A stretch of DNA of 64,000 bases, from assembly GCA_963820965.1 (NCBI GenBank), contig CAWGCC010000037.1, forward strand, positions 140,110-204,109, written 5' to 3'. This document shows positions 9,603-17,638 of the stretch, piece after piece. The position numbers and the translations under genes are program-made. The stretch is from DATEDA01 sp963820965. Lineage in GTDB: Bacteria > Pseudomonadota > Gammaproteobacteria > Burkholderiales > SG8-39. The notes under the pieces were generated by a model. That model saw only the letters and a list, made by a program, of their open reading frames with translations, was not told the DNA's origin and searched no databases. Within the stretch, counting starts at the first letter, position 1. Each line of letters begins with the position of its first letter.

Positions 9603-10532
9603 ATGACCCCTCAGACGATCCGTCATGCACTCCTGCAAGGCAGCGCGACCGCAAACCCGTACGCGGCGCTCGCGCTCGCTGCGCTCTTCTGGTCCGGCAA
9701 CTTCGTGGCCGGCCGCGCGCTGGCCGGCCAAATCGACCCGATCAGCCTGAACTTCTGGCGCTGGGCGCTGGCAGCCGCCGTGTTGCTGCCGGTGAGCTGG
9801 GGCGTCCTTGCCGGCACCCGGCAGGCGCTGCGTGCAGGCTGGCGGCGCATAGCGTTCCTCGGCCTAACCGGCGTCGCCGGGTTTCACAGCTGCGTCTACT
9901 TCGCGCTCGAGGCGACAACCGCCGTCAACGCCTTGATGCTTCTGCCGCTGGCACCGGTCGCGATCGCGGTGGCGAGCTGGGTGGCGACGCGCGAGCCGCC
10001 CGGTGCCTGGGCCGCGGCCGGGATGGTCGCTTCGCTCGGCGGGGCGCTGGTGATCGTGACGCACGGCAGCCCGGACGCGCTCGCCGCCCTCCGCCTGGAC
10101 CGCGGCGCGCTCTGGATGCTCGGCGGGCTCGCGATCTGGGCCGCCTATTCGCTCGCCCTCAAGCGGCCGGTTCCGGGCGTGCCGCCGCTCGCGCTGCACA
10201 CCGCCACCAGCATCGCGGGACTCGGGTGGTTGCTCCCGGCGTACGCCGCGGGCCTCCTCGCGGGCGCTCCGGTACACCTCACCTGGTCGGGCGCGCTCGC
10301 GATCGGCTACATCGCCGTGTTCGCCTCGGCGATCGCGTTCCTCCTCTGGATCCGGGCGGTCGGGGAGATCGGGCCGACCCGCGCCGGCATGTTCATCCAC
10401 CTGATGCCAGTATTCGGGGCCATCCTCGCCGCCGCGGTTCTCGGCGAGCGGATCGCGGCCTTCCATGTCGTGGGCGCCGCGCTCGTCTTCGCCGGTCTCG
10501 CGATCGCCAACCGCCGCCCGGTCATCCGCTAG
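9603..10532 (+). CDS. EamA/DMT-family transporter
   Basis: This is a 309-residue inner-membrane protein of the drug/metabolite transporter superfamily, with about ten hydrophobic segments arranged as two EamA repeats. The first repeat starts at AALALAALFWSGNFVAGRALAG (about residues 20-40), with LNFWRWALAAAVLLPVSW next. The second begins around ALWMLGGLAIWAAYSLALKR. FIHLMPVFGAILAAAVLGE is the typical late segment. Substrate is unknown; relatives export amino acids or metabolites. The ATG at 9603 is chosen over upstream codons because the added residues would be polar and unlike the family, and GAGG lies about 10 bases upstream. Its stop overlaps the convergent kinase stop. Confidence 0.9.
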   Translation: MTPQTIRHALLQGSATANPYAALALAALFWSGNFVAGRALAGQIDPISLNFWRWALAAAVLLPVSWGVLAGTRQALRAGWRRIAFLGLTGVAGFHSCVYFALEATTAVNALMLLPLAPVAIAVASWVATREPPGAWAAAGMVASLGGALVIVTHGSPDALAALRLDRGALWMLGGLAIWAAYSLALKRPVPGVPPLALHTATSIAGLGWLLPAYAAGLLAGAPVHLTWSGALAIGYIAVFASAIAFLLWIRAVGEIGPTRAGMFIHLMPVFGAILAAAVLGERIAAFHVVGAALVFAGLAIANRRPVIR

Positions 10533-11428
10533 TCGCGCTTCGCGCCGCGCGGGCCGAGCGTCCGCCGCGGCGGCTTGCGGTACTCGGCGAGCTCCTCCGG
10601 CGTCGGTTGCGGCAGCGTCCGCCACTCGCGCAGCGCTTGCGCGAAATCGTCGACCGTCTGGTAGCGGTCGTCGGGGTGCTTCGCGAGCGCGCGGGCGAGG
10701 ATGCGCTCGAATACCGCCGGGACGCGGGAGCTATGGGCGCTCGGCGGCAGGTGAACGTCGTTCAGCACGCTGTAGAGCAGCGCGCCGACGCCCTCGCCCC
10801 GGAACGGCGGCTCGCCGGTGAGCATCTCGTAGAGCACGATGCCGAGGGCGAACACATCGGACCGCCCGTCGGGCGGAAGGGCCAGGATCTGTTCGGGCGC
10901 GACGTAGGCCGGCGAGCCGACGATCATCCCGGTCCGGGTGCGGGTGCCTTCGGGCAGCCGTGCGACGCCGAAATCCATCAGCTTCACCGCGCCGCCGGCC
11001 CCGATCATGATGTTCGCCGGCTTCACGTCGCGATGGACGATGCTCTGCCGGTGCACCGCCGCCAGGCCCGCGGCGACCTCGCACGCGATCCGGCACGCGG
11101 TGTCGACCTCGACTGGCGCGCGCTCGTCCATGAGCTCGCGGAGCGTCCTGCCCTCGACGTACTCCATCGCGATGAACGCCAGGCCGTCCGACTCGCCGAC
11201 GTCGTAGATCGTCACGACGTTCGGGTGCTGGACGCGCCCCGCGGTGCGCGCCTCGCGGAAGAAGCGCTCCCTGAACTCCGCGAGCTCGCCCGGCTCGAGG
11301 TCCACGCTCAGCGTCTTGATCGCGACCGTGCGCCCGATCGCCGGATCGCGCGCCCTGTACACGCGCCCCATGCCCCCCTCGCCCACGAGCGACACGATCT
11401 CGTAGCGGCCGAGGCTCTTGGGCGCCAT
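10529..11428 (-). CDS. Hanks-type serine/threonine protein kinase
   Basis: This 299-residue soluble kinase is made of one complete catalytic domain and a short tail. Visible elements are the Gly-rich loop GEGGMGRVYRA (16-26), Lys38 (AIK), Glu59, and the catalytic loop HRDVKPANIM with Asp134 and Asn139. The DFG motif is at 152-154, with GSPAYVAPEQ at about 171-180 and SDVFALGIVLYEMLTGEPPF after it. All residues needed for catalysis are present. There is no membrane segment or PASTA domain, so it should act in the cytoplasm. It lies 7 bases after the TAXI protein gene on the same strand, so they may be co-transcribed. Targets are unknown. Confidence 0.94.
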   Translation of the reverse strand: MAPKSLGRYEIVSLVGEGGMGRVYRARDPAIGRTVAIKTLSVDLEPGELAEFRERFFREARTAGRVQHPNVVTIYDVGESDGLAFIAMEYVEGRTLRELMDERAPVEVDTACRIACEVAAGLAAVHRQSIVHRDVKPANIMIGAGGAVKLMDFGVARLPEGTRTRTGMIVGSPAYVAPEQILALPPDGRSDVFALGIVLYEMLTGEPPFRGEGVGALLYSVLNDVHLPPSAHSSRVPAVFERILARALAKHPDDRYQTVDDFAQALREWRTLPQPTPEELAEYRKPPRRTLGPRGAKRD

Positions 11429-11435
11429 GACGCGG

Positions 11436-12776
11436 TCAGGCCGCCGCCGCGTCCGCCGGCGCGGCGACGGGGGCTTCGCCCGCGTGCTGCATGTTCCGCC
11501 GCACGAGTCCGATGTGCTCGCGCAGGATGTAGAGCTGGTTCGCGAACGCGAGCGGCGTGCGAATGCGGTTCACGCGCGTCTCGAGCTCGTCGATCTCCGC
11601 CAGCCAGTCCTCGCGTGGGCGCGAGGCAGGGTCGCGGCGCCATGCCTCCTCGAGGAACTTGAGCTGGCCGTACCACTTGTAGATGCGCGAGCGCACCCGC
11701 CAGCCGTAGAGCGAAGGCACGATGCGCGAGAGCGGGATCGCCAGGGCGAACAGCGGAATGAGCAGCACCAGCAGCCGGTCGACGAGCGTCGCCGCCCAGA
11801 ACGGCAGATAGCGCTGCAGGAACCGCCGCCCCGACCTGTAGAACCGGTCGGCCTCGGGCGAAAGCGGGAAGTCGACCTGGCGCGCGTTCGGAAACTCGCC
11901 CGCGCGCTGGAAGAGTCCGGGCTGCCCGTGAACCATCGTCGCCGTCTCGAGCAGGATGTCGATGAGCGCCGGATGGATGTCCTCGCGGGCGACCAGCGCC
12001 GCGACCGGCGCGACCAGGGTGACGTCGCTCGCCGGGATGTCGCGCACGAGGTCGATCGCGCCGCGCGGCAGCACGAGCTTCGAGAGGAAGGGCCAGCGCC
12101 GCACGTACGCGTCGGCCTGCACGAAGTGCATCAGCCGGAACCCTTCGGTGAAGAACGATATCCATACCGCGCCCGAGTTCGCCGGCCCGACGAGGAAGAT
12201 CGCGTCCACCTTGCCCTGCTTCAGCGCGTCGACCGCCTCGAGCCCGCCGAGCGGGAGGAGCCGGGTCGGGGCGCCCGCTGCGCCGCTCGCCTCGAGCAAC
12301 TCGAGCGCGAGCTTGCGCGTGCCGCTGCCCTCGCCGCCGATCGCGATCCGCTTGCCCCTGAGCTGGGCGAGATTGTCGACCTCGGCGCGCCCGCGATAGA
12401 ACACCCACAGCGGCTCGTAGTAGATGCTCCCGAGCGAGACGAGACCCTCCGCATCCTGGCCGACTCCGAGGCCGCCCTGGACGAACGCCACGTCGAGCTC
12501 CTCCGTCCGGTCGCGAAGCAGCGCGAGATTCTCGACCGCGCCTGCCGTCGGCACCTCGAGGAACGTGATGCCGTGGCGCTCGATGAGCGGTCGGTAGGCC
12601 GCGGCGAACCGCTGGTAGGCACCGCCATCCCCGCCGGTCGCGATCACCAGCCGGTTCGGCGGCGCCGGCTTGATGAACTGCGCGGCGTACCAGAAGCCCG
12701 CGCCGATGAGCGCAGCCGCGGGGACGCCGATGACGAGCGCATCGCGCAGATGGATGTCGCGCAGGCGGAACCGCAT
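11436..12776 (-). CDS. TAXI-family TRAP transporter solute-binding protein with a C-terminal membrane segment
   Basis: This 446-residue protein belongs to the TAXI family of TRAP-type binding proteins. An N-terminal hydrophobic anchor (ALVIGVPAAALIGAGFWYAA) precedes the binding domain: LVIATGGDGGAYQRFA, LRGKRIAIGGEGSGTRKLA and KVDAIFLVGPANSGA. After about residue 330 there is an extension with a second hydrophobic stretch (LVDRLLVLLIPLFALAIPL) and a charged, helical cytoplasmic tail. The tail is unlike simple periplasmic TAXI proteins and suggests a membrane-tethered sensor. No TRAP permease gene is nearby. It sits between the YbbP-like permease and the kinase on the same strand; a signalling partnership with the kinase is conceivable but only inferred. 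Confidence 0.85.
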   Translation of the reverse strand: MRFRLRDIHLRDALVIGVPAAALIGAGFWYAAQFIKPAPPNRLVIATGGDGGAYQRFAAAYRPLIERHGITFLEVPTAGAVENLALLRDRTEELDVAFVQGGLGVGQDAEGLVSLGSIYYEPLWVFYRGRAEVDNLAQLRGKRIAIGGEGSGTRKLALELLEASGAAGAPTRLLPLGGLEAVDALKQGKVDAIFLVGPANSGAVWISFFTEGFRLMHFVQADAYVRRWPFLSKLVLPRGAIDLVRDIPASDVTLVAPVAALVAREDIHPALIDILLETATMVHGQPGLFQRAGEFPNARQVDFPLSPEADRFYRSGRRFLQRYLPFWAATLVDRLLVLLIPLFALAIPLSRIVPSLYGWRVRSRIYKWYGQLKFLEEAWRRDPASRPREDWLAEIDELETRVNRIRTPLAFANQLYILREHIGLVRRNMQHAGEAPVAAPADAAAA

Positions 12777-12785
12777 GGTCCGGGG

Positions 12786-15269
12786 TCAAGCCTCGCGCAG
12801 CGCCGCGATGGGCGGCCGGCTCAGCGCCGCCCGCGCGCCGGCCCAGACGTTGACCGACACGCAAGCGACTCCCAGGGCCGGCCCGGCGAGCCAGACCCAC
12901 GGGTTGACGGCGTACGTGAACTGGAACACCTGCTGTGCGATCGCGAACCCGATCGCGGTCGCCCCGACCGCCGCCAGCGCGCCGGCGACGAGCCCGAGCG
13001 CGAGGAACTCGGCGCGCTGCGCCGCGAGCACCTGGGCGCGGCTCGCGCCGAGCGCGCGCATCACCGCGGCCTCGTGCACGCGCTCGTCGCGTGTGGCGAG
13101 CAGCGCAGCGTAGAGCACCAGCACGCCGGCCCCGAGCGCGAACAGGAACACGAACTGCACCGCGCGGATCACCTGATCCATCATCGCGTTCACCTGCCGC
13201 AGGATCGCGCTCGTATCGACCACGGTCATGTTCGGGAACCGCTGCGACAGACGGTTCACGAACGCGGCCTCGGCATCGGGCAGATGAAAGCTAGTGACGT
13301 AGCTGGTCGGGAAGCCGTCGAGCAGCTTCGGCGTGGTGACCACGAAGAAGTTGACCTGCATCGAGTCCCAGTCGAGCTCGCGGATGCTGGTGATCGGCGC
13401 GGTGAAGCTCTGGCCCGCGACTTCCCAGGTGAGCCGGTCGCCAAGCTTCCACCCCAGCGATTTCGCGATGCCTCCTTCGACCGACAACGCACCCGCCGCG
13501 AGATCGGCCGGACCGAACCACGCACCGCCCGCCACCCGGTTGTGCGCCGGCCGCTCGGTCATGAACGAAAGGTTGAACTCGCGCTCGACCAGCCGCCGCT
13601 CGCGATCCTTGAAGGCATCGGTGTCCACCGGGCTTCCATTCAGCGCGACGTAGCGGCCGCGCACCATCGGATAGGTCGCCGGCGCCGCGATGCGGCTCTC
13701 GTCAAAGAGCGCGGCGAGCGGCTCGCGCTGCTCGGGCTGGATGCCGACGATGAAGCGGTTCGGCGCGTCGGGCGGGGTTTTCGAGCGCCAGGTCGCGAGG
13801 AGATCGCCGCGGGTGAACGATAACAGCAGGATCGCGGTGAGGCCGAGGCTCAGCGCCAGGATCTGCACGGTGTTGCTCCGCGCGCGCCGGCGCAAGGACG
13901 CAAGGCCGTAACGCCAGCTCAAGCCGGCGAACGGGGCCATGGCCGCGGTCGCGTGCAACGCGCCGAAGCCGACGGCCGCGAACACGACGAGCCCGGCGGC
14001 GAAACCGCCGAGCACGATCAGCCCCAGCTTGGTATCGCCGGCCTGCCAGACGAGGAGCGCCGCGACCGCGGCGGCGCCGAACCCGTAAGCGGCGAGCGCG
14101 CTCTGCTTGGGCGGCCCGACGTCGCGGCGGATCACGCGGAGCGCCGGCACGTTCTTGAGCTGCAGCAATGGCGGCAGCGCGAAGCCGAGCAGCAGCGCCA
14201 TGCCGGTGAGGAACCCCTGCACCGCAGGCAGGAGCGACGGCTGCGGCAAAGCGACGATCATCAGCCCGGCGACGAACTGCGCGATCACGAGCTGGGCGAG
14301 ATAGCCGGCGAGGCAGCCGGCGGCGCATGCCGCCGCCCCGAGCGCGACGAACTCCCAGGCGAACAGGCGCGTGAGCTGTCCTTGCGTCGCACCGAGGCAG
14401 CGCATCACCGCGTAGCCGTCGAGGTGCCGCCCGGTGTAGCGACGCGTCGCCAGCGAGACCGCGACCGCCGCCAGGACCACGGCCAGCAGCGCGGTGAGGC
14501 CGATGAACTTCTGCGCGCGCTCGATCCCGGCGCGGATCTCGGGCCGCGCGTTCGCGAGGCTCTGCGCCGACTCTCCGCGCCCGAGGCGCGGTGCGAGCCA
14601 GGACTCGAAGCCGGCGACCGCCTCTCGCTCGCCCGCGGCCAGCAGGTAGTACCACACGCGGCTCCCGGTCTGGACGAGCTTCGTCTTCGCCACGTCGTCG
14701 CGATTCATCATCAGCCGCGGCGCGATGTTGAAAAAGCTCACGCTGCGATCGGGCTCGAGCGTCAGGATCGCGGCGACCGCGAGCTCGGTCTCGCCCAGCT
14801 CGATGCGGTCGCCGACCTTCGCGCCGAGCGCGGGCGCGAGCCGCTCGTCGAGCCAGACGGTCCCAGCGCGCGGTACACCGTCGGCCTGGGCGTCGGGGAC
14901 ATTCGGCGCCGGCGCTGTGCGAAGCTTGCCGCGCAGCGGGTACGTATCGGTCACGGCCTTGATGCCCGCGAGATGCGCCTGCTCGCCGAACCGGGCCATG
15001 CTGACGAAGGTCGTGGTCTCCGCGAGCCGCAGGCCGCGGCGTGCGATCTCGTCGCGGATCTCGCTCTTCCACGGATGGTCCGCCGACAGCACGACGTCGG
15101 CGCCGAGCAGCTGGTGCGCCTCGCGCAGCAGCGCCTGCCGCACCCGATCGGCGAAGAACGCGACGCTGGTGACGCTCGCGACGGCGATCACGAGCGCAGC
15201 CGCGAGGATGCGCAGCTCTCCCGCGCGCCAGTCCCGGCCGAGCATTCGCAGCGGGAGTGCGAGGTTCAT
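12786..15269 (-). CDS. ybbP: ABC transporter permease, YbbP/FtsX-like
   Basis: This is an 827-residue inner-membrane permease of the MacB/FtsX superfamily. One N-terminal helix (LRILAAALVIAVASVTSVAFFA) is followed by a large periplasmic region. A block of membrane helices lies around residues 260-480 (FIGLTALLAVVLAAVAVSLATRR at its start). A second periplasmic domain and a C-terminal FtsX set (VFLFALGAGVLVLYAALLATRDER) complete the protein. The ATG at 15269 is preferred to a GTG at 15278 because MNLALPLRMLGRDWRAGE matches the family start. It lies 10 bases after the ATPase gene. In E. coli the equivalent ybbA-ybbP pair is likewise divergent from tesA; the transported substrate is not established. 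Confidence 0.9.
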   Translation of the reverse strand: MNLALPLRMLGRDWRAGELRILAAALVIAVASVTSVAFFADRVRQALLREAHQLLGADVVLSADHPWKSEIRDEIARRGLRLAETTTFVSMARFGEQAHLAGIKAVTDTYPLRGKLRTAPAPNVPDAQADGVPRAGTVWLDERLAPALGAKVGDRIELGETELAVAAILTLEPDRSVSFFNIAPRLMMNRDDVAKTKLVQTGSRVWYYLLAAGEREAVAGFESWLAPRLGRGESAQSLANARPEIRAGIERAQKFIGLTALLAVVLAAVAVSLATRRYTGRHLDGYAVMRCLGATQGQLTRLFAWEFVALGAAACAAGCLAGYLAQLVIAQFVAGLMIVALPQPSLLPAVQGFLTGMALLLGFALPPLLQLKNVPALRVIRRDVGPPKQSALAAYGFGAAAVAALLVWQAGDTKLGLIVLGGFAAGLVVFAAVGFGALHATAAMAPFAGLSWRYGLASLRRRARSNTVQILALSLGLTAILLLSFTRGDLLATWRSKTPPDAPNRFIVGIQPEQREPLAALFDESRIAAPATYPMVRGRYVALNGSPVDTDAFKDRERRLVEREFNLSFMTERPAHNRVAGGAWFGPADLAAGALSVEGGIAKSLGWKLGDRLTWEVAGQSFTAPITSIRELDWDSMQVNFFVVTTPKLLDGFPTSYVTSFHLPDAEAAFVNRLSQRFPNMTVVDTSAILRQVNAMMDQVIRAVQFVFLFALGAGVLVLYAALLATRDERVHEAAVMRALGASRAQVLAAQRAEFLALGLVAGALAAVGATAIGFAIAQQVFQFTYAVNPWVWLAGPALGVACVSVNVWAGARAALSRPPIAALREA

Positions 15270-15279
15270 TGAGCACACT

Positions 15280-15966
15280 CTACTGGATTCGGCCAGCCGC
15301 GAGACGTACGGTGCGCCCGCAGCGGCGCGCGAGCGCTTCGTCGTGGGTCACGAGGACGAGCGTCGTGCCCTGCTCGGCGTTGAGCTCGAAGATGAGGTCG
15401 ATGATACCGGCGCCGGTCGCGGCGTCGAGGTTGCCGGTCGGCTCGTCGGCGAACAGGAGCTTCGGCCGCATCACGAACGCGCGGGCGAGCGCGACGCGCT
15501 GCTGCTCGCCGCCGGACAGCGTCTTCGGATACTGCCGCAGCCGCTCGCCGAGGCCCACGCGCCCGAGCATTTCGCGCGCTTTGCGCTCGGCCGCTGGGTC
15601 GCCCCCGAGCTCGAGCGGCAGCATGACGTTCTCGATGGCGTTGAGCGGCGGCAGCAGCTGGAACGACTGGAACACGAATCCCACGAGGCGCTTGCGCAGG
15701 CTCGCGCGGCCGTCCTCGTCGAGCGCGAAAAGCTCCGCGCCGTCGAGTTGAACCGAACCCGCGGTCGGCGTGTCCAAGCCGGCGAGCAGCCCGAGCAGGG
15801 TCGACTTGCCGGAGCCGGAGGCGCCGACCACGGCGACCGCCTCTCCGGGCATGACCGCGAGGTCGATATCCTGGAGAATCGCGAGCCGCGAGCCGTCGCC
15901 CGCGAGCGGCACGATCTTCGCAAGGCCGCTCGCTTTCACGATCGGCCGCGTTACGGACTGATCCAT
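15280..15966 (-). CDS. ybbA: ABC transporter ATP-binding protein, YbbA-like
   Basis: This 228-residue ATPase of the LolD/MacB type energises the neighbouring YbbP permease. It has Walker A GASGSGKST (48-56), a Q-loop in GFVFQSFQLLPPLNAIENV, the signature LSGGEQQRVALARA, Walker B LLFADEPTGNLD and the switch His in LVTHDEAL. The start is the ATG at 15966-15964, which gives the family's usual short leader (MDQSVTRPIVKASGLAK). That codon overlaps the tesA start codon on the other strand by two bases. A longer reading from 16032 would run deep into tesA and is unlikely. Confidence 0.93.
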   Translation of the reverse strand: MDQSVTRPIVKASGLAKIVPLAGDGSRLAILQDIDLAVMPGEAVAVVGASGSGKSTLLGLLAGLDTPTAGSVQLDGAELFALDEDGRASLRKRLVGFVFQSFQLLPPLNAIENVMLPLELGGDPAAERKAREMLGRVGLGERLRQYPKTLSGGEQQRVALARAFVMRPKLLFADEPTGNLDAATGAGIIDLIFELNAEQGTTLVLVTHDEALARRCGRTVRLAAGRIQ

Positions 15967-16573
15967 GCTGAGAGTCTTGTTGTTCGCGCTATGCGCCGCC
16001 TGGACTGCCGCGTCCGCGGCGGCCGGCACCATCCTCGTCTACGGCGACAGCCTGTCGGCGGCGTACGGAATCGGCCAGAAGGACGGCTGGGTGAACCTGC
16101 TCGGCGGACGGCTGAAGCAACGCAGGCCCGATTATAGCGTCGTGAACGCGAGCATTTCCGGCGAGACGACGGCGGGGGGCGCTTCGCGCATCGATGAGGC
16201 GCTCAAGCGCTTCGCGCCGGACGTCGTGGTCGTCGCCCTCGGCGGCAACGACGGCCTGCGCGGGCTGCCGGTGAGCGAGATGAAGGCGAATCTCGGACGG
16301 ATCGTCCGCGCGGCGCAGTCGCGTGGCGCGCGCGTGCTGGTGGTCGGCATGCGCATCCCGCCGAACTACGGGCCGAAATACACGCAGGCGTTCTACGACG
16401 CGTTCGCCGAGGTCGCCCGCGAGACGAAGAGCGGGTACGTGCCGTTCATGCTCGAAGGCATCGCCGACAAGCGCGAGTTCTTCCTGCCGGACCAGATCCA
16501 TCCCACCGCCGAAGCGCAGCCGCTCCTGCTCGACACGGTATGGAAGGGATTGGCGCCGCTGCTCAGGAAATAG
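15965..16573 (+). CDS. tesA: SGNH/GDSL esterase, TesA-like (arylesterase / acyl-CoA thioesterase I)
   Basis: This 202-residue exported hydrolase cleaves acyl esters or thioesters. A signal peptide (MLRVLLFALCAAWTAASAAA) covers residues 1-20. Then come block I GTILVYGDSLSAAYG with nucleophile Ser29, block II with the ISGETTAGGASR glycine, block III GGNDGLRGLPV and block V DQIHPTAEAQ with the catalytic Asp-His pair. Length and layout match E. coli TesA. It is divergent from ybbA with overlapping start codons, so its promoter must lie inside ybbA. Its 3' end overlaps the convergent selD by 11 bases. Confidence 0.93.
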   Translation: MLRVLLFALCAAWTAASAAAGTILVYGDSLSAAYGIGQKDGWVNLLGGRLKQRRPDYSVVNASISGETTAGGASRIDEALKRFAPDVVVVALGGNDGLRGLPVSEMKANLGRIVRAAQSRGARVLVVGMRIPPNYGPKYTQAFYDAFAEVARETKSGYVPFMLEGIADKREFFLPDQIHPTAEAQPLLLDTVWKGLAPLLRK

Positions 16574-17615
16574 CCAGCCGCGCGGGCCCGGCCGTCATCT
16601 CGCCGATCCGGCGCGCGTCCGCGAATCCGTCACGCCGGAACTCAGCGAGCACCTGGTCGACCGTATCGGGCGCGCACGCGACGAGCAGCCCGCCGCTCGT
16701 CTGCGGATCGGTGAGGAGGTCCTTCTTCCACTTCGGGAAGCCGGCCGGCAGCTCGACTTCGCCGCCATATCCGGCCCAGTTGCGCCCCGAGGCGCCGGTC
16801 GCAGTGCCCTGCTCGGCCCACGCCTTGGCTTCCGCGATCAGCGGCAGATCGTCGAAGCGCACCCGTGCGCCGAGCTTCGAGCCGCGGCAGATCTCGAGCA
16901 GGTGCCCGGCGAGGCCGAAGCCGGTGACGTCGGTCAGCGCATGTACGTCGGCCAGCTCCGCGAGCCGCATGCCCGGCGTGTTGAGCTTCGTCGTCGCGGC
17001 GAGCATCTCGCCGTAGCCGGCGGCGGACAGCACGCCTTTCTTCAGCGCTGCGGAGAGAATGCCGACACCCAGCGGCTTGCCGAGCACGAGCGCGTCGCCG
17101 GCCTGCGCGCGATCGTTGCGCTTGACCCGGTCCGGGTGAACGACACCGAGCGCGACCAGCCCGTAGATCGGCTCGAGCGTGTCGATCGAATGTCCGCCGG
17201 CGACCGGGATGCCGGCCGCCGCGCACACCGACTCGCCGCCCGCGACGATGCGCCGGATCACCTCGACCGGGAGCTTCTCGAGGGGCATGCCGACGATCGC
17301 GAGCGCGAAGATCGGACGCCCGCCCATGGCGTAGATGTCCGAGATCGCGTTGGTCGCGGCGATGCGCCCGAAGTCGTACGGATCGTCGACGATGGGCGTG
17401 AAGAAATCGGTGGTGGCGACGACCGCCTGGCTGTCGTTCAGCCTGTACACCGCCGCGTCGTCGCTCGACTCGATGCCGACGAGCAGCTCCCCCGGGATCG
17501 CCCGGACCGGCGTCTGCGAAAGGATGTCGGACAGCACGGCCGGCGCGATCTTGCAGCCGCAGCCGCCCCCGTGGCTGAACTGGGTGAGGCGGATGAGCTC
17601 GGTTGGGGCGTTCAT
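16563..17615 (-). CDS. selD: Selenophosphate synthase SelD
   Basis: SelD makes selenophosphate from selenide and ATP, the selenium donor for selenocysteine and for 2-selenouridine in tRNA. The 350-residue protein has the active-site segment SHGGGCGCKIAP, with Cys19 and Lys22 aligned to the catalytic pair of E. coli SelD (so the Cys, not the Sec, form). It then shows DDAAVYRL, ATTDFFTPIVDDPYDFGRIA, SDIYAMGG and TDPQTSGGLL, all AIRS-family signatures. It is divergent from mnmH with a 23-base gap. No selA or selB is in the window. Confidence 0.96.
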   Translation of the reverse strand: MNAPTELIRLTQFSHGGGCGCKIAPAVLSDILSQTPVRAIPGELLVGIESSDDAAVYRLNDSQAVVATTDFFTPIVDDPYDFGRIAATNAISDIYAMGGRPIFALAIVGMPLEKLPVEVIRRIVAGGESVCAAAGIPVAGGHSIDTLEPIYGLVALGVVHPDRVKRNDRAQAGDALVLGKPLGVGILSAALKKGVLSAAGYGEMLAATTKLNTPGMRLAELADVHALTDVTGFGLAGHLLEICRGSKLGARVRFDDLPLIAEAKAWAEQGTATGASGRNWAGYGGEVELPAGFPKWKKDLLTDPQTSGGLLVACAPDTVDQVLAEFRRDGFADARRIGEMTAGPARLAIS

Positions 17616-17638
17616 GGGTGTCCGGGAGGTAGAATCGA

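Noticed and set aside
13953..15272. 439-codon open frame opposite the YbbP permease
   Set aside because: Repetitive Glu/Arg/His-rich reading typical of an antisense shadow; the minus-strand permease has clear helices and motifs.
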